Origin: Allobosea psychrotolerans
GTDB lineage: Bacteria > Pseudomonadota > Alphaproteobacteria > Rhizobiales > Beijerinckiaceae
Length of the DNA stretch: 64,000 nt
Assembly (NCBI RefSeq): GCF_002917105.1
Contig: NZ_PQFZ01000015.1
Location: 97,904 to 161,903 of the forward strand
Direction: 5' to 3'
Position numbers and translations under genes: made by a program. Positions 16,357 through 24,714 of the stretch are shown piece by piece (within the stretch, counting starts at the first letter, position 1; every line of letters begins with the position of its first letter). The notes below the pieces were generated by a model. That model worked only from the letters and a program-made list of their open reading frames with translations, was not told the DNA's origin and searched no databases.

Positions 16357-17916
16357 TCAGGCCGCCCTCGTCGTCGGCTCCGGCAGGGCCGCCAGCGTAT
16401 CCATCACCCGCTCGGCCGGGAGCGTGATCGTCACTTCGGTTCCGGCGCGCGGCTTCGATTTCAGGTGGAAGCCGCCGCCATGCAGGTCGATCAGCCCCTT
16501 CACGATCGGCAGGCCGAGGCCTGAGCCCTGCTCGGCCGTCTTGATCGCCAGCGAGCCGCGCCCGAAGGTCTGCAGCACGATCGGGATTTCATCCTCCGGG
16601 ATGCCGGGTCCGGTATCGGTGATCGAGACATATTGTCCGCCATTGGCGGTCCAGCCGACCTTGATCGAGATCTCGCCGCCCTGCGGGGTGAACTTGATCG
16701 CGTTGGAGAGGATGTTCAGCACCACCTGCCGGATCGCCCGCTCATCGGCCCAGACCTTGGGCAGATGCGGTTCGATCGCCTCGCGGATCGTCTGGCCCTT
16801 GGCCTTGGCGCGCAGGTTCAGCATGTGGCGGCAATCATCGGCGATGGCGGCGAGCGAGAGTGCCTCCTCGTTGAGCTCGTATTTGCCGGCCTCGATGCGC
16901 GAGAGATCGAGGATCTCGTTGATCAGCTCGAGCAGATGCTGGCCCGAGCCGTGGATGTCGGCGGAATATTCCTTGTAGGCGGCGTTGGCGTGCCCGCCGA
17001 AAACCTCGTTCTTCATCACCTCCGAGAAGCCCAGGATCGCGTTGAGCGGCGTGCGCAGCTCATGGCTCATCGTGGCGAGGAAGCGTGATTTGGCGAGGTT
17101 GGCTTCCTCCGCCTTGCGCCGGGCCTCGTCGGAATTGGCGGTCGCAGTTTCCAGCTCCGCGATCAGCGCGTCCTTTTCGGCGCGGAATTCGATTGTGGAA
17201 ACCGAGCTGGCATAGAGCCGGTTGGCCAGGAAGATGAAGAAGAACTGGGCGGACGCCGCCATCAGCGCCATCGTCACGCTGTCGATATCGTTGCGACCCC
17301 AGAAGAACAGGCCGATGCCGACGGTGATCGGCAGCAGCCCGGCATAGACCGCGATCGGAATCGAGGCCGACAGCATCACAGTCAGCGCGCTGACGATCAG
17401 CAGGGTCGTGGTGACGAAGACCTTGGCCCCAGGCGCGCCGCTCTGCGCGAACAGCAGCAGGATCAGGGACCAGGTGAAGCCATGGACCCCTTCCGCCAGG
17501 GCGAAGAGACGGCGCCACAGCTTGATCCGGACATCGCCGGTCTCCTGCGCGAGGAAACGCCGGCACAGGATCACGATCACCAGCGAGCTGAGGATGACGG
17601 CGCCGACCCAGGGCGCGACCCTGTAGACGGGTATCCACAGGCAGGCCGCCGCCGCGATGCAAAGCGCCAGCACCAGCGTGCCGGCGGTGCCGTTCATGCG
17701 GTATTGTGCGAACAGCCGCAGCAATTCGTAGTCGAAGGCGCGCTCGAGCCCGGTCGAGGAGGTCAGCCGCTCGCGCACCGACTTGACCTCGCGCGTGACG
17801 AGCTTGCGGCGCGCCAATGCGTTCGGGTCGGGCCCACGCCCGCGTTGCACCTGTTCAGCCGTGACTTCCGCCATGATCGGAGCAAAAATGTCCTCGCCCG
17901 GCGGCGCAGGATGCAC
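16357..17916 (-). CDS. membrane histidine kinase (PleC/DivJ-like core)
   Basis: A 519-residue sensor kinase. The N-terminal 60 residues are cytoplasmic; about six hydrophobic spans (roughly 77-235) form the membrane sensor; a short coiled coil (245-275) leads to the dimerisation domain with phospho-acceptor His 285 in ATMSHELRTPLNAILGFSEV. The ATP domain has the N box (NILSNAIKFTP), G1 (DTGPGIP) and G2 (GSGLGLPIVKGL). The IHGSGQHLLELINEILDLSR segment is characteristic of the PleC/DivJ/PdhS group. GTG 17916 gives the longest form; ATG 17874 is an equally possible start. No adjacent response regulator. Confidence 0.9.
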   Translation of the reverse strand: MHPAPPGEDIFAPIMAEVTAEQVQRGRGPDPNALARRKLVTREVKSVRERLTSSTGLERAFDYELLRLFAQYRMNGTAGTLVLALCIAAAACLWIPVYRVAPWVGAVILSSLVIVILCRRFLAQETGDVRIKLWRRLFALAEGVHGFTWSLILLLFAQSGAPGAKVFVTTTLLIVSALTVMLSASIPIAVYAGLLPITVGIGLFFWGRNDIDSVTMALMAASAQFFFIFLANRLYASSVSTIEFRAEKDALIAELETATANSDEARRKAEEANLAKSRFLATMSHELRTPLNAILGFSEVMKNEVFGGHANAAYKEYSADIHGSGQHLLELINEILDLSRIEAGKYELNEEALSLAAIADDCRHMLNLRAKAKGQTIREAIEPHLPKVWADERAIRQVVLNILSNAIKFTPQGGEISIKVGWTANGGQYVSITDTGPGIPEDEIPIVLQTFGRGSLAIKTAEQGSGLGLPIVKGLIDLHGGGFHLKSKPRAGTEVTITLPAERVMDTLAALPEPTTRAA

Positions 17917-17960
17917 CGCCGGCTCGCCATCATGGTCGGTAAATCGTTAAGCTCTTCCTG

Positions 17961-18512
17961 ATGGCGCGCTTCGGATTCGGTCGTTTCAGGTCAGGCCCCT
18001 TCGGCTGGCGGCGCGTCAGCCGGCTGGTCGATCTCGTGGTCGCCCTTGGAATCCTTGGTTTATTGGCGATAGCGGGCGCCGTGCTGCAATATCGGCTCGG
18101 GCCTGCTCGTATGCTGACCGGCGCGGCGCAGGCGATCGACGGCGATTCGCTCAGGCTGAATGGCGAGGAATTGCGCCTGGAAGGGCTGGATGCGCCCGAA
18201 TATCGCCAGAGCTGCATGACCAAGGCGGGCAGGCCGGTCGATTGCGGACGCAGTGCGCGCCGCGCCCTGGCCGATTTGCTGGTGCGTGGCCTCGTCACCT
18301 GCGAGATCAGCAAGCTCGATCGCTATGGCCGCGGCCTCGCCCATTGCCGCGTCGGCGAGATCGACATCAACGCCGAGCTGGTACGGCAGGGCCAGGCGGT
18401 CGCCTATGGCGGCTATCGCAATGAGGAAGAGCAGGCGAGGGCGGCCGGGCGCGGGCTCTGGGCGCTCGACTTCGAGCGGCCCGAGACCTGGCGACGGGAA
18501 CATCCACGTTAG
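17961..18512 (+). CDS. membrane-anchored thermonuclease (SNase) family protein
   Basis: A 183-residue staphylococcal-nuclease-like protein. A basic N-terminus and one hydrophobic anchor or uncleaved signal (about 23-43) place the domain outside the cytoplasm. The OB-fold nuclease motifs are present: DGDS (60-63), LRLEGLDAPE (71-80, with Asp 77 a likely calcium ligand), LDRYGRGLAHC (119-129, catalytic Arg 121 or 124) and INAELVRQGQAVAY. It would cleave DNA or RNA in a calcium-dependent way. It is divergent from the kinase gene, with 44 bases between starts. Confidence 0.88.
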   Translation: MARFGFGRFRSGPFGWRRVSRLVDLVVALGILGLLAIAGAVLQYRLGPARMLTGAAQAIDGDSLRLNGEELRLEGLDAPEYRQSCMTKAGRPVDCGRSARRALADLLVRGLVTCEISKLDRYGRGLAHCRVGEIDINAELVRQGQAVAYGGYRNEEEQARAAGRGLWALDFERPETWRREHPR

Positions 18513-18530
18513 AGCCCGTTTGGAACCTCC

Positions 18531-18652
18531 AGCCCTCATCCTGAGGAGCCGCGTCAGCGGCGTCTCGAAGGATGCTCCAGATGGTTCCGGAGCCTCCCGG
18601 AGCATCCTTCGAGACGCCATTCCCAAGGGAATGGCTCCTGAGGATGAGGGCT
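18531..18652. repeat. palindromic repeat family A, copy 2
   Basis: Same outer arms (AGCCCTCATCCT and AGGATGAGGGCT) as copy 1, with the centre CTCCAGATGGTTCC. It lies between the nuclease gene and the convergent GNAT toxin gene. Confidence 0.9.
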
Positions 18653-18676
18653 GAGGGAATTCCCAAACGGTGTCTT

Positions 18677-18725
18677 AGAGCGTTGCTACGAGAGCCGGCA
18701 TCGGTTTTTCTCGAGGGCAATGCTC
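18677..18725. repeat. short AGAGC-type imperfect palindrome
   Basis: AGAGCGTTGC at one end and GCAATGCTC at the other, with GAGCCGGCATCGG between. It resembles the short family D elements in arm sequence and size, but not closely enough to be sure of common origin. Confidence 0.5.
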
Positions 18726-18765
18726 GACGGCGGCCTTACGAGATCTCGTTGAACTTCGCGGTGTT

Positions 18766-19293
18766 TCAGCCGAGAGCCCTGATCGCAGTCTCGATCGGTA
18801 TGAACATCGTCCTGCTCTCCGCGGGGAATTCAACAAAATCGAAACGCGTGTAGAAGGCCGCGGCACTGTCATCGATAGCGTGCACGAGGACGCCTCGCAC
18901 GCCGATGATTTTGGAGGTTTGGATTGCCCGAAGAAGAGCGTCCTTCAGAAGGCCGGCACCGATACCCTGTCGCTCGTGAGTTTTGCACACCGCCAAGCGA
19001 CCAAGGACGATCATCGGCACGGGATCCGGGCTGTTTCTCCGCAGCTTTCCAGGCGCTGCCCCCAATCTGACGGAGGCGCTCGAAATGCAGTAGTAGCCCA
19101 CGACGAGATTGCGCTCGGCGCAGACATATGTGCGGCTGGTTTGCCCTTCGCTTTTCACAGCGCGAGCCTTCAGCCAATCGTCGAGGGCATCGTGGCCGCA
19201 GGCGAACCGGCTGAGATCGTGATGAGAGGTGATGGGGCTCGGGGGCGAAAGACCGCTCCCGAACTTCGTCGATATGTTCGTCACGTCTCCCAT
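18766..19293 (-). CDS. GNAT toxin of a TacT/AtaT-type toxin-antitoxin pair
   Basis: A 175-residue GNAT acetyltransferase. In this toxin family the enzyme acetylates the amino group of aminoacyl-tRNA and stops translation. Visible features are LSRFACGHDALDDWLKARA near the N-terminus, VPMIVLGRLAVCKTHERQG with the acetyl-CoA loop RQGIGAG (108-114), and AAFYTRFDFVEFP with Tyr 148 at the position of the TacT catalytic tyrosine. The start overlaps the upstream antitoxin by 13 bases, as is usual for such pairs. Lower GC than the neighbouring operons suggests acquisition by transfer. Confidence 0.87.
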   Translation of the reverse strand: MGDVTNISTKFGSGLSPPSPITSHHDLSRFACGHDALDDWLKARAVKSEGQTSRTYVCAERNLVVGYYCISSASVRLGAAPGKLRRNSPDPVPMIVLGRLAVCKTHERQGIGAGLLKDALLRAIQTSKIIGVRGVLVHAIDDSAAAFYTRFDFVEFPAESRTMFIPIETAIRALG

Positions 19294-19586
19294 GGGGATT
19301 TCTCGGCGAACAGTCTCTTCAGTCGTGAGCTGGGCGGCGGCGGATTGTCGAGGACATCCATAAACGCTTCGAACTGCGCCTCGTTCAGAGAGAACAGCTT
19401 CTGATCGATCAAGACATCGATCGCGTGCTGCTTCGCACTCTCCAGCATGAACTCCGTACGCGTTTTCCCGACGACATTTGCAGCGGTGTCGATGAGATCT
19501 CGTGTCTGCCGGGGTACTCTCAGGTTTATCGTCGTCGTCTTCGTTTCCGATGCCGGTCGCTTCTCGACAGATGCGGCGGGTGGCAT
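19281..19586 (-). CDS. DUF1778 (TacA-like) antitoxin
   Basis: A 101-residue ribbon-helix-helix antitoxin of the DUF1778 family. The DNA-binding part is TTTINLRVPRQTRDLIDTAA and VVGKTRTEFMLESAKQHA (about residues 17-55); the C-terminal tail FMDVLDNPPPPSSRLKRLF is the proline-containing segment that wraps the GNAT toxin in this family. The ATG at 19586 gives a typical length; upstream in-frame sequence is non-homologous. It is first in the operon and would repress it together with the toxin. Confidence 0.88.
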   Translation of the reverse strand: MPPAASVEKRPASETKTTTINLRVPRQTRDLIDTAANVVGKTRTEFMLESAKQHAIDVLIDQKLFSLNEAQFEAFMDVLDNPPPPSSRLKRLFAEKSPWET

Positions 19587-20181
19587 TCTCAGGGTTCCAT
19601 TCTCTCCGGGTTGATCGCGCTTTGCTGCGCGGGTTGATCGATCTGCCAATCGGTCACCCCGGAGTTGATAAGCCATACTCGTATCCACATCGTCAACACA
19701 GATAACGCCGCATGCGCATTGAAGAGTGATTTCAGCTTGAGTTGCACCGTCATGGCGAGGAGCAAAGCGACGAGGCAATCCACGGACGCCAGAGCTCGAC
19801 GACCTTTGGATTGCTTCGGCTTGACGCTCGCAATGACGGTCTGGATGGTCGCGATCGAGCCGAGCATCCCCAAGCCCACCCAGGATCCAGCGCCTGCGCC
19901 GGGCTCAACAGGTCCGGCGAGGATCGTGACGCACCGACGCCAAGGAGACGCGACGAGGGCCGGATCTCGCCCAGGAAACAGGGTACACTCTTCTTTCTGG
20001 TCGGCTGCCTGCGGCGCGGAGACCCGGTTCTGGCCAGAATTGCCAATTTTTTGGATCAATTTTGCCATATGCAGCGGCGCCTCGGTAGAAAATCACCATT
20101 GACGCCCTCTTTCGAATAGTGTGCACTCTATAAATCGAAGACTTCAAAAGTGCCTGTGTCTCCCCCAGCGGAAGGACTCGC
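19587..20181. other. 595-base gap without a supported gene
   Basis: Open frames of 100 to 160 codons cross this region on both strands, but none has a recognised domain or ribosome site. A family C repeat occupies 19748-19838. The stretch 19850-20080 has ordinary GC and no palindromes. Just before marR there is an AT-rich TATAAA (20129-20134), which may be part of its promoter. Confidence 0.5.
19748..19838. repeat. palindromic repeat family C, copy 1
   Basis: Bounded by CGTCATGGCGAGG and CGCTCGCAATGACG, with GGCAATCCA and TGGATTGCTTC as inner arms. The first arm is slightly degenerate (CATGGC where the other copies read CATTGC). Other copies: 50151-50271 and 61660-61746. Confidence 0.85.
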
Positions 20182-20682
20182 ATGCTCGCGTCAGGACAGT
20201 CGGGACCGGCGCAAAAAGCCGTCGAGAACAAAGTCGCTGCCGAGAACGCGGCCTGCGCGGCGCTGCCTGAGCCCTACGACGTCACCGAGCAGATCGGCTA
20301 CCTGCTGCGGCGCGCCTATCACCGGCATCTCGCGATCTTCCAGGAGCATATCGGCGACCCGCAGATGACCGCGGTCCAGTTCGCGACTTTGTGCGCCCTC
20401 GCGCGCCAGGGCCAGGCCTCCCAGAAGGATCTCATCGCCGCCACCGCGATCGACCAGGGCACGATACGCGGCATTCTCGAGCGCCTGCACGCGCGCGGCT
20501 GCATCACCCTCGACAAGGACCCGCAGGACGCCCGCAAGGTTCTGGTCGCGATCACGCCGGCGGGGCGGGCCCTGCTCGACGAGATGATCCCCCGGGCGCG
20601 CGACATCACGCACCGCACCTTGGCGGAGCTCAATCCCGCCGAACAGGTGGCGGCGATCTTCGTTCTCAGGAAAATGTTCTGA
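20182..20682 (+). CDS. MarR family regulator
   Basis: A 166-residue winged-helix repressor. After about 32 low-complexity residues the MarR domain begins YDVTEQIGYLLRRAYHRHLA; ASQKDLIAATAIDQGTIRGI is the recognition region and ARGCITLDKDPQDARKVLVA the wing. MarR proteins with this N-terminal pattern often respond to aromatic or N-heteroaromatic acids; that link is an inference from general resemblance. It is the first gene of the nadC, phnN fusion and ABC transporter operon (36-base gap to nadC) and probably controls it. Confidence 0.88.
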   Translation: MLASGQSGPAQKAVENKVAAENAACAALPEPYDVTEQIGYLLRRAYHRHLAIFQEHIGDPQMTAVQFATLCALARQGQASQKDLIAATAIDQGTIRGILERLHARGCITLDKDPQDARKVLVAITPAGRALLDEMIPRARDITHRTLAELNPAEQVAAIFVLRKMF

Positions 20683-20718
20683 CCCGCAATCCGTTCGCAT
20701 CATCGTGAGGCAAGACGC

Positions 20719-21555
20719 ATGTATGACCGCTTCTCCGCACTTCGCATGGTCGACCTCTGGCTGGCGGAGGACATCGGTTTCTTCGACCTGACGGCCCAGC
20801 TGATGATCGATCCCAAGGCCCGGGCGACCTTTCACATGAATGCGCGCGAGCCGATCACGGTTGCCGGCATCGAGGTCGCCGCCGCCGTCTTCACGCGCTA
20901 CGAGCCGTCCTGCCAGGTGGAGCTGAAGGTCGAGGACGGGCAGGCCGTCGACAAGGGCGCGGTGCTGATGATCGTCAGCGGGCCGGCACAGGCGCTCCTC
21001 ACCGCCGAGCGCGTGGCGCTCAACATCGTCCAGCGCCTGTCGGGCATCGCGACCGAGACCGCGAAATACGTCGCCGCCATCGCCCACACCAAGGCGCGCC
21101 TGCTCGACACCCGCAAGACGACGCCGGGCCTGCGGATGCTGGAGAAACATGCCGCCGCCTGCGGCGGCTCGCTCAACCACCGGCTCGGCCTCGACAATGG
21201 CGTGATGCTCAAGGACAACCACATCGCGGTCTGCGGCAGCATCACCGAAGCGGTTCGGCGGGCGAAGCTGAAGGTTCCGGCGCTGACCAAGATCGAGGTC
21301 GAATGCGACCGGCTGGAGCAGGTCCGCGAGGCGCTGGCCGCTGGCGCCGATGTGATCATGCTCGACAACATGGCGATCCCGGCAATGCGCGAGGCCGTTC
21401 TCTTCGTCGATGGCCGGGCGGCGCTGGAGGCTTCGGGCGGGATCAGGCTCGATACCATCGCGGCGATCGCCGAGACCGGCGTCGACTACGTCTCGACGAG
21501 CCGGCCGCTGCAATCGGCGCCGGCGGTCGATATCGGCCTCGACGAGCCGCGCTGA
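20719..21555 (+). CDS. nadC: NadC-family quinolinate phosphoribosyltransferase-like enzyme
   Basis: A 278-residue member of the NadC family, which converts quinolinate and PRPP to nicotinate mononucleotide, CO2 and PPi. Conserved motifs: TAERVALNIVQRLSGIAT (95-112), LLDTRKTTPGLRMLEKHA (128-145), CGGSLNHRLGLDNGVMLKDN (148-167) and the C-terminal ASGGIRLDTIAAIAETGVDY. These residues fit true NadC better than ModD. There is no nadA or nadB nearby; instead the neighbours are a PRPP-forming fusion protein and an importer, so the substrate may be imported quinolinate or an analogue rather than an intermediate of de novo NAD synthesis. Confidence 0.85.
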   Translation: MYDRFSALRMVDLWLAEDIGFFDLTAQLMIDPKARATFHMNAREPITVAGIEVAAAVFTRYEPSCQVELKVEDGQAVDKGAVLMIVSGPAQALLTAERVALNIVQRLSGIATETAKYVAAIAHTKARLLDTRKTTPGLRMLEKHAAACGGSLNHRLGLDNGVMLKDNHIAVCGSITEAVRRAKLKVPALTKIEVECDRLEQVREALAAGADVIMLDNMAIPAMREAVLFVDGRAALEASGGIRLDTIAAIAETGVDYVSTSRPLQSAPAVDIGLDEPR

Positions 21556-21577
21556 CGAGGCGGGCGGACGAAACCCG

Positions 21578-23629
21578 ATGAAACCCGGCATTCTCTTCGT
21601 CATTGTTGGTGCGAGCGGTGTCGGGAAGGACACGCTGATCGCCGGTGCGATGACCACTCTTGCGGCGTCGGGCCGCTATGTCGCCTGCCGGCGCGCCATC
21701 ACGCGCCCGGAAGGGCCGGGCGAGGATCACGAGCCCGTCTCTCCCGAAGAGTTCGAACGCCGTGTCGCGGCCGGCGGCTTCCTGCATTGCTGGCAGGCGC
21801 ATGGGCTGAGCTATGGGCTGCCGATCCAGCTGCGCGCCGAGCTGGAGGCCGGGCGCCATGTCGTCGCCAATGGCTCGCGCGGGGCCTTGGCGGGGCTGAT
21901 CGACGTCGTGCCGCGCCTCGTCGTCGTCGAGATCACGGCGCCGCGCGCAAGGCTGCGCGAGCGCATCCTGGCGCGCGGCCGCGAGAGCGCAGCCGAGATC
22001 GACCGGCGCCTCGACCGCAGTCCCGATCCGCTGCCGGAGGGGATCGAGCTCCTGACGGTCGCCAATGATGCGAGCGTCGAGGCCGGGATCGAACACCTTG
22101 TCGCAGCAATCGAGACCGCCGCCGCGCGCATGGCGCTGCGCCGCATGCCGATCCATGCGGGGCGCGCGAACATGGCGTTCCTGCCTCAGGAGAGCAGCGC
22201 GGTGCCGGCCGCGACCTATGCCGGCAGCGGGCGCATCGAGCTCATGGCGGCGGGGCGCAGCGTGCGGGCCGCGGTCAGCATGGTCGAGCCGGGCACGTTT
22301 CTCGGCGATGACGAGATCGGCCTCTCGGCCGAGGCCTTCGACGCGCTGGCGCTGCCGGAGGGCCACAGGGTGTCGATCAGGCGCACGCCCACGCCCGGCA
22401 GCCGCGCGCTGCTCTGCCGCAAGATCGATGGCGGGCGCCTCTGCGCCGACGAATACGAGACGCTGTTTCGCGACATCGTCGAGGATCGTTATCCCGAGAG
22501 CGAGGTCTCGGCCTTCCTGGTCAGGACGATCCAGAACCTCGACGATGTCGAGGTCGTCGCCGTGGCGCAGGCGCGCTGCCGCTTCATGGCCAGGATCGCC
22601 TGGGACGCGCCGATCGTCGTCGACAAGCATTCGCTCGGCGGTATTCCCGGCAGCCGCATCACCCTGATCGTGGTCCCGATCGTCGCCGCCCACGGGCTGC
22701 TGATGCCCAAAACCTCGTCGCGCGCCATCACCTCGGCATCGGGCACGGCCGATGCGATGGAAGCCGCCTGCCGGGTCGACCTGACGGCAGCCGATGTCGC
22801 CCGCGTCGTGCACCAGACCGGGGCCTGCATCGCCTGGAACGGCCGGCTCAACCATTCCGCGCTCGACGACGTGGTCAATGCGATCACGCGGCCGCTCGGC
22901 CTCGACAGCAATCGCTGGTCGGTCGCCTCGATCATGTCGAAGAAATGGACTGCGGGATCGACCCATGTCGCGGTCGATTGTCCCTACGGCCCCAACGCCA
23001 AGCTGAAGACCCTGGCTGACGCCCGGGAACTCTGTCGCGTCTTCGAGCTGGTCGGCGCCGGGCTTGGCCTCACCGTGCGCGCGCTGGCCACTGACGGCAG
23101 CAGCGCGATCGGCCGCGGCATCGGGCCAGCCCTGGAACTGCGCGACGTCGGCTTGGTGCTGGATTGCGACCCGGCGGCCCCCAGTGACCTGCGCGAGAAG
23201 GCGCTGACCTTCGCTGCGGAGATCCTGTCCTTCGATCCCGCAATCGGCGATTCCACGCGCGGACGGGCGCAAGCCGAGGCGCTGCTGGCCTCGGGCGCGG
23301 CACGCGACCGCTTCGAGCGCATCGTGGCGGCGCAGGGCCGCACGGCCCGGACCGAGCCTGGTCCGCTGACCCATGTCGTGCGGGCCGCGCAGGCGGGCCA
23401 CGTCGCCGCCGTCGACGGCTGGCAACTGGCCGGCGTCGCGCGCAGCGCCGGCGCGCCGGCCGTCAAGGCGGCAGGCATCGATCTTGCGACATCGGTCGGC
23501 CAGCATGTCGCGGCCGGCGGGGCGCTCTACACCATTCACGCGACCGGAGCGGCCGATCTGGACGCGGCCATCGAATTGTCGTCGAGACGATCGGGCATCA
23601 CGCTGAGCGAGGTTTTCGAGACGGTCTGA
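21578..23629 (+). CDS. fusion: PhnN-like ribose 1,5-bisphosphokinase + AMP-phosphorylase-like domain
   Basis: A 683-residue two-domain protein. Residues 1-185 are a P-loop kinase like PhnN (Walker A GASGVGKDTL at 11-20; ACRRAITRP; LSYGLP), which turns ribose 1,5-bisphosphate and ATP into PRPP. Residues 190-683 are a thymidine-phosphorylase-superfamily enzyme, closer to archaeal AMP phosphorylase than to E. coli DeoA: VVDKHSLGGIPGSR (348-360) and PKTSSRAITSASGTADAMEA (377-396). That family splits nucleoside monophosphates with phosphate, giving base and ribose 1,5-bisphosphate. So one domain makes the substrate of the other. No phosphonate genes are nearby. It lies 22 bases after nadC. Confidence 0.85.
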   Translation: MKPGILFVIVGASGVGKDTLIAGAMTTLAASGRYVACRRAITRPEGPGEDHEPVSPEEFERRVAAGGFLHCWQAHGLSYGLPIQLRAELEAGRHVVANGSRGALAGLIDVVPRLVVVEITAPRARLRERILARGRESAAEIDRRLDRSPDPLPEGIELLTVANDASVEAGIEHLVAAIETAAARMALRRMPIHAGRANMAFLPQESSAVPAATYAGSGRIELMAAGRSVRAAVSMVEPGTFLGDDEIGLSAEAFDALALPEGHRVSIRRTPTPGSRALLCRKIDGGRLCADEYETLFRDIVEDRYPESEVSAFLVRTIQNLDDVEVVAVAQARCRFMARIAWDAPIVVDKHSLGGIPGSRITLIVVPIVAAHGLLMPKTSSRAITSASGTADAMEAACRVDLTAADVARVVHQTGACIAWNGRLNHSALDDVVNAITRPLGLDSNRWSVASIMSKKWTAGSTHVAVDCPYGPNAKLKTLADARELCRVFELVGAGLGLTVRALATDGSSAIGRGIGPALELRDVGLVLDCDPAAPSDLREKALTFAAEILSFDPAIGDSTRGRAQAEALLASGAARDRFERIVAAQGRTARTEPGPLTHVVRAAQAGHVAAVDGWQLAGVARSAGAPAVKAAGIDLATSVGQHVAAGGALYTIHATGAADLDAAIELSSRRSGITLSEVFETV

Positions 23630-23724
23630 CCACAGCTCGACTTGCTGACCACGGGTCTTGTCTATCCAACTGCGGCTGCGTCCTCCGCTTCGGAGCACGG
23701 GCGGCGATTTTCGGGAGAAATCGT

Positions 23725-24714
23725 ATGGTTTTCAAGACAAGCAGCAGCGCTCGATCCCTGGTGGGGGCGCTCGCCTTCGCCGCGACGTCGATCCTGTCGG
23801 GCACGGCCGGCGCGGTCGAAATCTCGATCACGCAATGGGGCGCGAGCCTCTATGGCGCTCCGGTGGCTGTTGCAATCGAGCAGGGCGATTTCAAGAAGGC
23901 CGGCATCGACGTGACCGGCGTGGTTGGCTCGGGTGGCGGCGGCACGAGCGTGCGCAACATCCTGGCGAGCGAGGTGCCCTATGGCGAGGTCGCTACGGCC
24001 GCCGCCCTGGCGGCCGCCAGGCAGGGGCTGCCGATCGTGCTGATCCATTCCGGCACCCGCACGGTCGCCGAGGCCAGCCTGGTGACGATGCCGAACTCGG
24101 AGATCAAGAGCCTCGAGGACCTCGTCGGCAAGAAGGTCGCGATCACCTCGCCGAAATCGACCTCCGAAATGGTCTTCCTGATGGAGTTGGCGGCGAAGGG
24201 CATCGACGCCTCGAAGATCCAGCGCATCGCGTCGGGCGGCTATACTCAGGGGCTGACCATGCTGGAGCAGGGAGCCGTCTCGGCCGCCGTCCTGATCGAG
24301 CCGCTGTCGATCCTGCGCAAGGACCGCTACCGCACGGTGATCGCGGCCAAGGGCCTGCTGCCGGCGATGACGACCTCGGTGGGCATCACCACCCGCGAAT
24401 TCGCCAAGGCCAAGCCCGAGCAGCTCAAGGCCCTGATCGCCGGCCGCCGCATGGGCGTGCAGGCGATCTACCGGGCGCCGGAAGCCGCCTCCGACATGGT
24501 CGCCAGGCAGTTCAACATGGATCCCGGCCTGGCCAAGGTCGCGATGCTGAACATGATCGAGCCGCAGATGTGGAGCGAGGGCGGCTTCAGCACGGCCGAG
24601 CTGAACCGGATCGGCGAGGGCCTCAAGCTCGTCGGCGAGATCTCCGCCTTGCCGGATTGGGGGGCGCTGATCGACCGCTCCTTCCTGCCGGCCGACCTCA
24701 AGGCCGATCAATGA
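23725..24714 (+). CDS. ABC transporter substrate-binding protein (NMT1/SsuA-like)
   Basis: A 329-residue periplasmic binding protein of the NMT1/THI5-SsuA fold. An N-terminal signal (about 1-31, ending in SGTAGA) is followed by ISITQWGASLYGAPVAVAIE, VTGVVGSGGGGTSVRN, MPNSEIKSLEDLVGKKVAIT and SGGYTQGLTMLEQGAVSAAV. Members bind pyrimidine precursors, sulfonates, nitrate, or aromatic carboxylates; the ligand here is unknown. Its stop overlaps the ATPase start. Its place behind the nadC and fusion genes suggests it brings in their substrate. Confidence 0.87.
   Translation: MVFKTSSSARSLVGALAFAATSILSGTAGAVEISITQWGASLYGAPVAVAIEQGDFKKAGIDVTGVVGSGGGGTSVRNILASEVPYGEVATAAALAAARQGLPIVLIHSGTRTVAEASLVTMPNSEIKSLEDLVGKKVAITSPKSTSEMVFLMELAAKGIDASKIQRIASGGYTQGLTMLEQGAVSAAVLIEPLSILRKDRYRTVIAAKGLLPAMTTSVGITTREFAKAKPEQLKALIAGRRMGVQAIYRAPEAASDMVARQFNMDPGLAKVAMLNMIEPQMWSEGGFSTAELNRIGEGLKLVGEISALPDWGALIDRSFLPADLKADQ

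Noticed and set aside
19589..20102. Open frames of about 150 codons on both strands in the gap before marR
   Set aside because: They run through a family C palindrome and show no domain or ribosome site.
21443..23698. 751-codon open frame on the minus strand
   Set aside because: It is the antisense of the PhnN/phosphorylase fusion, rich in Arg, Asp and Gly with no domain, as expected from third-position GC bias.
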